DNA of 5,281 nt, taken from contig JALRGJ010000097.1 in NCBI GenBank assembly GCA_023253435.1, positions 1 to 5,281 of the forward strand, read 5' to 3'. Under the pieces are notes generated by a model. The model did not search any database. It saw only the letters and a program-made list of their open reading frames with translations, and had not been told where the DNA came from. The DNA comes from Ilumatobacteraceae bacterium. GTDB lineage: Bacteria; Actinomycetota; Acidimicrobiia; Acidimicrobiales; Ilumatobacteraceae. Positions 1 through 5,281 of the stretch are shown one piece after another (position 1 is the stretch's first letter; the number at the start of each line of letters is the position of its first letter). The position numbers and the translations under genes were made by a program.

Positions 1-127
1 CTGCAAAGCCAGCCGACTGACCAACCAGAGTGACAGTAATTGCCGAAATAGTTCTTGAGGCTCGACCACCGCAATAGTCCGCAACTCCATAAACAGTTGC
101 AGCACACAGCGCCAAAATAATTTCCAC
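1..127 (-). CDS. EamA/DMT-family transporter, N-terminal fragment (runs off the window)
   Basis: The minus strand reads openly from a GTG at 127-125 to the window edge, giving 42 codons plus one base. The peptide starts VEIILALCAATVYGVADYCG and continues through GRASRTISAI to an aliphatic stretch. A hydrophobic first helix followed by a YGVADYxGGxASR-like segment is typical of the first repeat of EamA (DMT superfamily) inner-membrane transporters, which usually have ten membrane helices and export or import small metabolites; the substrate cannot be told from this fragment. The start is supported by a GAGGG ribosome-binding site at 136-132, four bases upstream. The gene begins 19 bp after the encoded CCA end of the tRNA on the same strand, so it probably shares a transcript with it or uses a promoter inside the tRNA/hemW end. 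The family call rests on one short segment; the reading frame and start are firmer. Confidence 0.68.
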   Translation of the reverse strand, partial: MEIILALCAATVYGVADYCGGRASRTISAITVTLVGQSAGFA

Positions 128-131
128 GTAT

Positions 132-136
132 CCCTC
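132..136 (-). promoter_or_regulatory. Ribosome-binding site of the EamA-like gene
   Basis: GAGGG on the minus strand, four bases before the GTG at 127. It fixes the start of the truncated transporter and lies entirely in the 19-bp gap after the tRNA. Spacing is slightly short but usable. Confidence 0.55.
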
Positions 137-146
137 AGTGCCTTAG

Positions 147-223
147 TGGTGGGCACGACGGGACTCGAACCCGGGACCTCTACCGTGTCATGGTAGCGCT
201 CTAACCAACTGAGCTACGCGCCC
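147..223 (-). tRNA. tRNA-Val (anticodon GAC), CCA encoded
   Basis: On the minus strand the segment folds as a complete cloverleaf. The acceptor stem is GGGCGCG (223-217) with CGTGCCC (157-151), including one G-U pair. The D arm is GCTC-AGTTGGTTA-GAGC, the anticodon stem CTACC/GGTAG holds loop ATGACAC, and the T loop is TTCGAGT. The anticodon is GAC, reading GUC/GUU valine codons. The discriminator is A (position 150) and the 3' CCA is encoded at 149-147. The T stem (CCGGG with CCCGT) has a C-U mismatch at its outermost pair (positions 49-65 in tRNA numbering). The gene lies 20 bp after the hemW stop and 19 bp before the next start codon, so it may be processed from a longer transcript. I found no clear promoter in the gap. 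Confidence 0.95.
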
Positions 224-243
224 AAAAAATGGACATCCCCACT

Positions 244-1308
244 CTACAGGGGCTTCAGTCTGAGACTCACCTCGTTAGCAAGGAGCCGACCATGGCGAGT
301 CAGTACAACACGTTCACCTTGCACTTCCACAAGGTCTTGCAGCGCATCTGTATCAAGAGTTCCTACGGGCACTCCCTGGGAAGTACGTAACGACAACTCC
401 AATGCTTCTCTTTTTCGGACATCAATATCCAGAACTTCATCGGCGGCGATGGGTGATTCTCCTGCCTCAATGCACGAGATGTATCTATCGGGAGTTCTCA
501 CATTCCAATATCTTCTTCCGTTGTGATGTGAATGAGCAGCACAACCAAAACCTGCGTAATTGCCTTGGCTCCAATACACCTGGTTATGACGGCACTCTTG
601 TCCTGGCAGAGCCCAATTTGAAATCTCGTAGTTAATGAATCCATGCGCAGTGAGTAAGTCATCCACAATCACGTACTTGTCTGCTTGATCATCATCATCT
701 GGATAACGCGATGGATCATCGGCAAGGGGTGTTCCGGCCTCCACTGTTAATCCGTATGCAGAGATATGTTCAGGCTTCAGAAGAAGCGCTTGACTCACGG
801 TTTGTGCCCAATGGTCATGTGTTTCACCATGGACCCCGTAGATGAGATCTAAATTGATGGATGCAATGCCCGCCTCTCTTGCATAGCCAACTGCTCGCTC
901 TACATTGTCCGGATCATGAGTTCGATTCAGAGATGCCAAAACCGACGGCACCATTGATTGCACCCCCATGCTGATTCTGTTTACTCCTGCATCCGCGTAA
1001 ATGCGCATCATTTCAAGCGTGACATCATCTGGATTGCACTCAACTGTTATCTCGGACGAGTGACGTACAGGAATTGACCTCACAATTCTCGCCAGTTCTG
1101 TTGGGGTAAGCCGAGTAGGCGTTCCTCCACCAAAAAAAATCGTGTCGGCTACTTGTAAACCTTCTGCAATGCTGCGTTTGATATCTGCCACAACTGCATC
1201 AACATACGAGACCATAAGGTGATCTCTGTCTGTCCACGTGGCAAATGCGCAATAGTCACATCTGTGCTTGCAAAACGGGATGTGTACATACACCCCAAAC
1301 TCAGACAT
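244..1308 (-). CDS. hemW: Radical SAM haem chaperone HemW (HemN-like)
   Basis: A 354-residue protein of the oxygen-independent coproporphyrinogen III oxidase-like family, somewhat shorter than the usual 375-400. The radical SAM cluster motif is CxxxCxxC at residues 13-20 (PFCKHRCDYC) followed by AF. The fourth cysteine of true HemN (CxxxCxxCxC) is absent, which favours HemW, a cytosolic protein that binds haem and delivers it to haem proteins, over the porphyrin-making enzyme. Other family blocks are FFGGGTPT (58-65), VECNPDD (89-95), RISMGVQS (111-118), YEISNWALPGQECRHNQVYW (227-246) with the HNxxYW haem-linked motif, and GFGCAAHS (253-260), where the usual GxGxGAHS has Ala for the third Gly. 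The ATG at 1308 has AGGGGA (1318-1313) four bases upstream, overlapping the upstream stop, so translation is probably coupled. Older annotations would call it hemN; the activity is inferred from family membership. Confidence 0.9.
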   Translation of the reverse strand: MSEFGVYVHIPFCKHRCDYCAFATWTDRDHLMVSYVDAVVADIKRSIAEGLQVADTIFFGGGTPTRLTPTELARIVRSIPVRHSSEITVECNPDDVTLEMMRIYADAGVNRISMGVQSMVPSVLASLNRTHDPDNVERAVGYAREAGIASINLDLIYGVHGETHDHWAQTVSQALLLKPEHISAYGLTVEAGTPLADDPSRYPDDDDQADKYVIVDDLLTAHGFINYEISNWALPGQECRHNQVYWSQGNYAGFGCAAHSHHNGRRYWNVRTPDRYISCIEAGESPIAADEVLDIDVRKREALELSLRTSQGVPVGTLDTDALQDLVEVQGERVVLTRHGRLLANEVSLRLKPL

Positions 1309-1312
1309 ACAT

Positions 1313-1318
1313 TCCCCT
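1313..1318 (-). promoter_or_regulatory. Ribosome-binding site of hemW, overlapping the upstream stop codon
   Basis: AGGGGA on the minus strand, four bases before the hemW ATG. Its first two bases are part of the TAG stop (1319-1317) of the BldD-like gene, so ribosomes ending that gene sit on the hemW start region. This supports both the hemW start and translational coupling. Confidence 0.65.
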
Positions 1319-1841
1319 AGGCAGCCGGTGGAACAAAAAGCAAACCAAGTTCAGAAAGTTTGTCTCCTACGTTGTCCACCGGAACATCGAGCATCACTGC
1401 AATGGCTCGGGTGTCGTGAGCACGAACGGTGATCACTTTTCCGTTGAAATCCTGACGTTGCACTTGAATCATCCGAAGAAATCGCTCCAACATTTCAAAC
1501 TGCTGCCCGGACATTGTGGACAGTTTGGCAACATCGATACGTAATTTTTTGGTGACAGCCCCAGCCCCAGATCCGTCATCAATGGATTGCGACTCTCTTG
1601 GCAGCAACTGCTCAATAGTGATTCCATAAAACCGAGCCAGCCGCTCCAAGCGAGGAACGGAAATTGCACGCTCGCCCCTCTCATATGCGCCAAGAACAGA
1701 TGCTTTGAATTCGCTCTCACTGTTGGCCTCAACGTCAGATAGCGACCACTGTTTTTGTTGGCGAATACGTCGTAATCGCTCACCCACAAGACGGGTAAAG
1801 GGAGAATCTTCTAAGAGTTCGTCGTCTGTATATGAAGCCAT
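1317..1841 (-). CDS. BldD-like regulator: XRE-type HTH with putative c-di-GMP-binding C-terminal domain
   Basis: A 174-residue two-domain protein, close to the length of Streptomyces BldD (about 167). Residues 16-80 form an XRE/HTH_3 DNA-binding domain, with LGAYERGERAISVPRLERLA and FYGITIEQLLP closely resembling BldD. A polar linker (about 81-96, ESQSIDDGSGAG) leads to the BldD-type C-terminal domain (about 97-174). In it, RQD (129-131), eight residues (FNGKVITV) and RAHD (140-143) match the RXD-X8-RXXD signature with which BldD binds tetrameric cyclic di-GMP. BldD itself has RGD and RQDD, so the R and D anchors are kept while three of the variable positions differ. In Streptomyces, c-di-GMP drives dimerisation and repression of developmental genes; the targets here are unknown. 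It lies 22 bp after rsmE and 8 bp before hemW. GGTGGTGAT, close to the ideal GGAGGTGAT, precedes the ATG at 1841, inside a palindrome resembling a BldD box. I give no gene symbol because orthology versus paralogy with bldD cannot be settled here. Confidence 0.87.
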   Translation of the reverse strand: MASYTDDELLEDSPFTRLVGERLRRIRQQKQWSLSDVEANSESEFKASVLGAYERGERAISVPRLERLARFYGITIEQLLPRESQSIDDGSGAGAVTKKLRIDVAKLSTMSGQQFEMLERFLRMIQVQRQDFNGKVITVRAHDTRAIAVMLDVPVDNVGDKLSELGLLFVPPAA

Positions 1842-1844
1842 ATC

Positions 1845-1859
1845 ACCACCCAGTGTGGT
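1845..1859. promoter_or_regulatory. Candidate BldD-box operator / RBS hairpin before the BldD-like gene
   Basis: The 15-mer ACCACCCAGTGTGGT is symmetrical at six of seven paired positions around its central A (1852). It contains the core ACnCWGnGT of the Streptomyces BldD box as I recall it (nTnACnCWGnGTnAn); only the outer T and A positions differ. It begins three bases upstream of the ATG at 1841 and covers the ribosome-binding site. In RNA the arms ACCAC/GTGGT could also form a 5-bp hairpin hiding that site. Two readings are therefore possible: a DNA operator for autoregulation or an RNA structure limiting translation. Position and symmetry are seen directly; the role is inferred. Confidence 0.45.
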
Positions 1860-1863
1860 TCAT

Positions 1864-2541
1864 TCAACGCCGCCAGTGTGCGACCATGCGAGCAGCCCCC
1901 ACCATTGCAGCTGTTTCCGCCCGCAATATGGAGGGTCCGAGGTCGAGGTGAGCCTGGGCTAAAAGTAATTCGTTCGGGGAGAATCCGCCCTCGGGGCCAA
2001 TCACCAACGTGGAGACATCCTCTAATTGGGCATTGCCACCTGGCTCAGCAAATGCCACACCAGCGCCAGTGAAACGAGCGAGAGGGATGGGCCCTTCCAA
2101 CATGGGCAAAAACACTCGTCGCGATTGCATGGCCCCAGCACGAATGATGCGTGAGTAGCGCTTCATAATCTGATCGATCTTGGATGACTGCCAACGGACC
2201 ACACTTCGTTCCACAGGTTGAAGGATGCAAATACGGTCGATACCAATCTCCACCAACTTCTCCACCACTAAATCTGTACGGTCACCCTTTATGGGTGCAA
2301 TAGCAACGACCAATTCCGGCTGAGGAAGCTTTTCAAAGTGAACTTCACCGACGGGAACGACGCCTTTGCCTTTCCACTCGCCCATCGCCCATGCACCCCG
2401 ACCATCTGAACATGACACTGATTCGCCATCTTGCAGTCGCAAAACAGCGGACAGGTGATGCGCATCGTCAGAAGTTAAGACTGGTGCACTTGGATCATCA
2501 ACAAAGACATGCGCAGATGAATGTCGGAGTTCTTCGTTCAC
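1864..2541 (-). CDS. rsmE: 16S rRNA (uracil1498-N3)-methyltransferase RsmE
   Basis: A 225-residue SPOUT-superfamily methyltransferase, slightly shorter than the usual 240-250. It uses S-adenosylmethionine to methylate N3 of U1498 in 16S rRNA of the assembled small subunit. Residues 1-70 are the N-terminal PUA-like RNA-binding part (HVFVDDPSAP, AHHLSAVLRLQDGE). Residues about 76-225 form the knotted catalytic domain, with APIKGDRTDLVVEKLVEIGI (82-101), QSRRVFLP (139-146), IGPEGGFSPNEL (181-192, SAM-binding knot) and LGPSILRAETAAMVGAARMV near the C-terminus. The start is GTG at 2541, whose GTGA overlaps the dnaJ stop TGA; no good Shine-Dalgarno precedes it, so expression probably depends on ribosomes finishing dnaJ. 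The dnaJ-rsmE linkage is common in bacteria. Confidence 0.94.
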   Translation of the reverse strand: MNEELRHSSAHVFVDDPSAPVLTSDDAHHLSAVLRLQDGESVSCSDGRGAWAMGEWKGKGVVPVGEVHFEKLPQPELVVAIAPIKGDRTDLVVEKLVEIGIDRICILQPVERSVVRWQSSKIDQIMKRYSRIIRAGAMQSRRVFLPMLEGPIPLARFTGAGVAFAEPGGNAQLEDVSTLVIGPEGGFSPNELLLAQAHLDLGPSILRAETAAMVGAARMVAHWRR

Positions 2542-3650
2542 GAAAAAGCCGACTTGATTTTTGAGAAGAGTTTCTTGTCGGCAGTAGCAACTTCTTCACC
2601 AGTAAGTTGGGCGTACTGACGTAGCAAAGCCTCTTGTTCCTCAGACAATTTTGTTGGTACTCGGACAAGCACACGAACTCGAAGATTTCCTTTTCCTCGA
2701 CCATTGAGATGTGGGATACCCCTCCCCTTTGCCACAAACTCAGTGCCATGTTGTGTGCCAGGGGGAACTACTAGATCGAGTTCTCCATCGAGCGCCTCTA
2801 AGACGGTGTGCACACCTAACGACGCTTGAACGATGGAGAGATGGAGATCGAACACTAAGTCATCGTCTACTCGAATGAAGTCTGAATGAGTTGCCACGGC
2901 AATGTGAACAAATAGATCACCTGCAAGACCACCGCGAGCACCAGCTGCGCCTCTGCCGGTGAGTCGCAGAGTTTGACCGCTGCTGATTCCTGCAGGAACG
3001 TCAACCGTGTAGGACTCTTTTGAGGAAATGCGACCTTCTCCAGAACATTTTGAACATGGAGTAACAACAACTTCACCAATACCCCCACATCGACCACACG
3101 GAGCGGTGGTGACCATTTGTCCGAGCATGCTCTGGCGAACTCGTCGCACTTGGCCCGCACCGTTGCAGTCGGTACACGTCACAGGTTTAGTGCCAGCACC
3201 AGCCCCTGATCCTGAGCATTCTGCGCATGTCACCGCCGTGGGTACTTCAACAGTCACTTGAGTGCCAAACATGACACCTTCAAGATCAATTCGGGCAGTG
3301 ACCTCTAGGTCTTGACCACGTGGTGGCCCTGCTTGTTGCCGGCCCCCACCAAATCCACCGCCGCCAAAAAATGCTTCAAAAATGTCACCAAGACCGCCAG
3401 CACCAAATGGATCTCCTCCACCAGATCCACCAAGTCCCTGCTCACCAAAACGGTCATACCGAGCTCGCTGCTCAGGGTCAGACAACACTTCGTATGCACG
3501 ACTCAACTCTTTGAACTGCTCTTCAGCATGTGGGTCATCTGGGTTTGCATCTGGATGCAATTCTCGAGCGCGCTTACGATACGCACGCTTGATGTCGTCT
3601 TGGCTGGCATTTTGGGAGACCCCAAGAAGCGCATAGAAGTCCTGACTCAT
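2538..3650 (-). CDS. dnaJ: Chaperone protein DnaJ (type I Hsp40, HrcA-linked DnaJ2 type)
   Basis: A complete 370-residue type I J-protein, the cytosolic co-chaperone that delivers unfolded clients to DnaK and stimulates its ATPase. The J domain spans residues about 4-70 with the catalytic HPD at 32-34 and the helix IV region ending YDRFGEQG. A Gly/Phe-rich linker follows (about 72-105, with FFGGGGFGGG). The zinc domain has four CxxCxGxG repeats: CAECSGSG (142-149), CTDCNGAG (159-166), CGRCGGIG (185-192) and CSKCSGEG (199-206). C-terminal substrate-binding domains follow, including LVVPPGTQHGTEFVAKGRGI. The start is well fixed by GAGGG (3661-3657) six bases before the ATG, which overlaps the hrcA stop as ATGA. 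Actinobacteria often carry two dnaJ genes, one with dnaK-grpE and one with hrcA; its position makes this the second kind. It is probably co-regulated with hrcA. Confidence 0.97.
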   Translation of the reverse strand: MSQDFYALLGVSQNASQDDIKRAYRKRARELHPDANPDDPHAEEQFKELSRAYEVLSDPEQRARYDRFGEQGLGGSGGGDPFGAGGLGDIFEAFFGGGGFGGGRQQAGPPRGQDLEVTARIDLEGVMFGTQVTVEVPTAVTCAECSGSGAGAGTKPVTCTDCNGAGQVRRVRQSMLGQMVTTAPCGRCGGIGEVVVTPCSKCSGEGRISSKESYTVDVPAGISSGQTLRLTGRGAAGARGGLAGDLFVHIAVATHSDFIRVDDDLVFDLHLSIVQASLGVHTVLEALDGELDLVVPPGTQHGTEFVAKGRGIPHLNGRGKGNLRVRVLVRVPTKLSEEQEALLRQYAQLTGEEVATADKKLFSKIKSAFS

Positions 3651-4648
3651 GATGCGCCCTCTGACAAATGTTTCCCTAATTGCTCACTCACTACTTCCAC
3701 TGTATTCAGTGCTTGCGGATAATTCATTCTGGTTGGTCCCAATACTCCAACCGTTCCCACAACATCACCATCTGCAATCACTGGAGACACCACAACAGAA
3801 CACGCCGATAATTGTTCAATTCCGTGTTCGGCGCCAATAGCAACAGAAAGACCTCGATCAAGAAGATCTTGTAGCAAGGTAACCACTACAAACTGTTGCT
3901 CAATAGTGGTTAAAACATCACGAACAACATCAACAGCATCGAATGCATTTGCAAGAGAAGCCGCGCCGCCCACAAAAACTGGTTTGTCTTTCTTGTGTCG
4001 AGACAATGCATTCAGTGTTCCAAAACAAACTGCGTCTATGTGCGCATCATTAGTAGAGGGAACCGTATCGATATCACCGAGGGATTTACTGACAAGTACG
4101 CGCGATAAATGAGTGACAGCAAGAGCTATGTGATCTTCTGTGATGTCTTCTGAGATTTGAATGGTTTCACTCTCCACGCTGTGGTTGGACAGCACCACGA
4201 CAACGGTTGCTGTGCGTGGAGTGACCCTACTGATGTGCAGTGCGCGTACGGTAGTGGCCTCTACTTCTGGGCCAACAACTACCGCTGTGTGATGAGTGAT
4301 ATTTGCCAACAGAGTTGTGGTCTGGCGCAAGAGATCTTCCATACGACCATGTGCCGCATTGAAAAAATCACCAACCTGAGACGCCTCGTCTTTGGTTAAT
4401 ACGCCCTCGGGTGAAATTGAGTCGACGAAGTGTCGGTACCCCTTATCCGTGGGAATGCGCCCGGCCGAAGTGTGAGGTTGAGCGAGATATCCCTCTTGCT
4501 CAAGGGTTGCCATTTCATTACGGACTGTCGCCGACGACACCTTGACGGAGGGCAGATTGGCAATATGGGTTGAACCAACAGGCTGGCCAGTAGCCACATA
4601 TTCCTGAACCACAGCTTTCAGAATTGCTGTCTTACGCTCGTCCAACAT
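3647..4648 (-). CDS. hrcA: Heat-inducible transcription repressor HrcA
   Basis: A complete 333-residue HrcA, near the usual 340. HrcA represses chaperone genes by binding CIRCE inverted repeats and is kept folded by GroEL, so heat titrates it off. The N-terminal winged helix (about 1-75) has the family blocks DERKTAILKAVVQEYVATGQ (3-22), SSATVRNEMATLEQEGYLAQ (38-57) and HTSAGRIPTDKGYRHFVD (59-76). The GAF-like middle and dimerisation region follow, and GVLGPTRMNYPQAL (301-314) is the conserved C-terminal signature. The ATG at 4648 matches the usual MLDxRK beginning, although no convincing ribosome-binding site lies in the AT-rich 11-bp gap after the photolyase; translation may depend on coupling. 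The stop overlaps the dnaJ start. No CIRCE element is visible upstream within the window. Confidence 0.97.
   Translation of the reverse strand: MLDERKTAILKAVVQEYVATGQPVGSTHIANLPSVKVSSATVRNEMATLEQEGYLAQPHTSAGRIPTDKGYRHFVDSISPEGVLTKDEASQVGDFFNAAHGRMEDLLRQTTTLLANITHHTAVVVGPEVEATTVRALHISRVTPRTATVVVVLSNHSVESETIQISEDITEDHIALAVTHLSRVLVSKSLGDIDTVPSTNDAHIDAVCFGTLNALSRHKKDKPVFVGGAASLANAFDAVDVVRDVLTTIEQQFVVVTLLQDLLDRGLSVAIGAEHGIEQLSACSVVVSPVIADGDVVGTVGVLGPTRMNYPQALNTVEVVSEQLGKHLSEGAS
3657..3661 (-). promoter_or_regulatory. Ribosome-binding site of dnaJ, inside the 3' end of hrcA
   Basis: GAGGG on the minus strand, six bases before the dnaJ ATG at 3650. It is embedded in the last codons of hrcA and decides the dnaJ start. 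It allows dnaJ to be translated independently as well as by re-initiation at the ATGA overlap. Confidence 0.65.
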
Positions 4649-4659
4649 GAAATTGAATT

Positions 4660-5281
4660 TTACTTTCCACTGACGATTTTGTAGCGGGACAACGCTTCAA
4701 CTCTCTCGGCACCATGATCAACCATCGGCGCGGGATAATTCTCAGGAGCAAGAAGACCTAACGAAGCCGGGTCGTGAATGTCTGAGTCACTGAGGCCTGC
4801 GATTTCTGGCACCCACTGACGCAGGTAGGCCCCCGTGGGATCAAATTTGAGGCTTTGCGAGGTGGGATTAAAGACTCGAAAAAATGGCGATGCATCTGTG
4901 CCAGTGCCAGCTGTCCATTGCCAACCGTGGGCATTGGAGGCAAGATCACCATCGATGAGGTGATCCATAAAGAACTTGGCACCCCATTGCCACGGCAGAT
5001 GGAGATCTTTCACCAGGAAACTGGCCACGATCATGCGAACACGATTATGCATCCAACCGGTTGCGAGCATCTGCCTAATGCCAGCATCAACAATGGGATA
5101 TCCGGTATTGCCTTGACAAAAAACGCGAAACTTTTCCTCCGCTTTTTTTCCGGTATCTGAAACCAGTGCATCCATTTTAGGTTGCAAGTTTTTCCACGCT
5201 GTTTCTGGTTGATGGAATAACACATCTGCATAAAACTCACGCCAAGCGATCTCACTCTTGAAGTGATCTGCACCAGAGTGT
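4660..5281 (-). CDS. DNA photolyase (cryptochrome/photolyase family), C-terminal part; N-terminus outside the window
   Basis: The frame is open from the TAA at 4662-4660 to the window edge, giving 207 codons, under half of a typical photolyase of about 450-480 residues. The missing part holds the antenna domain. What remains is the FAD-binding and DNA-binding helical domain: FKSEIAWREFY (matching E. coli SELIWREFY, with the lesion-contacting Trp), NTGYPIVDAGIRQM, GWMHNRVRMIVASFLVKDL (WMHNR at 5055-5041), DGDLASNAHGWQW (4953-4915) and RVFNPTSQSLKFDP. The Asn equivalent to the flavin N5 contact N378 of E. coli PhrB and the Trp equivalent to W382 of the electron-transfer chain are both present. 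The enzyme repairs UV-made pyrimidine dimers using blue light; a CPD enzyme of class I is most likely, but related cryptochromes cannot be excluded from this half. GTG at 5223 is internal, not the start. hrcA begins 11 bp downstream. Confidence 0.93.
   Translation of the reverse strand, partial: HSGADHFKSEIAWREFYADVLFHQPETAWKNLQPKMDALVSDTGKKAEEKFRVFCQGNTGYPIVDAGIRQMLATGWMHNRVRMIVASFLVKDLHLPWQWGAKFFMDHLIDGDLASNAHGWQWTAGTGTDASPFFRVFNPTSQSLKFDPTGAYLRQWVPEIAGLSDSDIHDPASLGLLAPENYPAPMVDHGAERVEALSRYKIVSGK

Noticed and set aside
241..246. TAGAGT as a -10 box for the tRNA promoter (minus strand)
   Set aside because: It matches four of six consensus positions and sits at a plausible distance, but no -35-like hexamer lies 16-18 bases upstream.
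224..257. Possible terminator after hemW: CCCC-8 nt-GGGG followed nine bases later by six T (minus strand)
   Set aside because: The stem is only four pairs with a loose loop and the T run is not adjacent. The T run directly abuts the tRNA 5' end, so I do not call it.
402..635. Plus-strand open frame opposite hemW
   Set aside because: No recognisable protein features and no supporting context; the minus-strand HemW motifs run through the entire region.
244..1308. Naming this gene hemN (oxygen-independent coproporphyrinogen oxidase)
   Set aside because: The fourth cysteine of the CxxxCxxCxC motif is missing and the HNxxYW motif is present, both of which favour HemW.
3240..3280. GAGTGC/GCACT fragments considered as CIRCE halves
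   Set aside because: No matching half at a nine-base spacing, and the segment is inside the dnaJ coding region.
3312..3722. Long plus-strand open frame opposite dnaJ/hrcA
   Set aside because: It is antisense to strongly conserved coding sequence, its protein has no recognisable domain, and it crosses a gene junction; it is a shadow of the codon pattern.
4660..5223. GTG at 5223 as the start of the photolyase gene
   Set aside because: Conserved photolyase sequence (FKSEIAWREFY) continues in frame upstream to the window edge, so the codon is an internal valine.

Overview
This window looks like part of an actinobacterial chromosome. The evidence is a complete BldD-family regulator (a family I know only from Actinobacteria), a DnaJ of the HrcA-linked actinobacterial type, and the general protein similarity. 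Base composition is close to half G+C by eye, low for the phylum. Spacing is extremely tight, which suggests a streamlined planktonic lineage such as the freshwater 'Ca. Nanopelagicales'/acI group. That lineage placement is inference.

Everything is on the minus strand, so transcription runs from high to low coordinates: a DNA photolyase missing its N-terminal part (4660 to beyond 5281), hrcA, dnaJ, rsmE, a BldD-like regulator, hemW, tRNA-Val(GAC), and the first 42 codons of an EamA/DMT-family transporter (running off at position 1). Gaps between coding regions are -4 to 22 bp. hrcA/dnaJ share ATGA and dnaJ/rsmE share GTGA, and the hemW ribosome-binding site overlaps the preceding stop codon. 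No gene-free stretch longer than 22 bp exists, and I see no convincing terminator or consensus promoter, so the main promoter probably lies upstream of the window or inside coding sequence.

Functionally the cluster is a stress and housekeeping unit: light-driven repair of UV-damaged DNA, the heat-shock repressor and an Hsp70 co-chaperone, a 16S rRNA methyltransferase, and a radical-SAM haem chaperone. The distinctive member is the BldD-like protein. It keeps the spacing of the cyclic-di-GMP-binding signature RXD-X8-RXXD. A 15-bp near-perfect palindrome matching the core of the BldD box lies immediately before its start codon, overlapping its ribosome-binding site. This suggests a self-regulating, second-messenger-responsive switch inside a heat-shock operon.

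No mobile element, CRISPR array, phage gene or other foreign-looking segment was seen.
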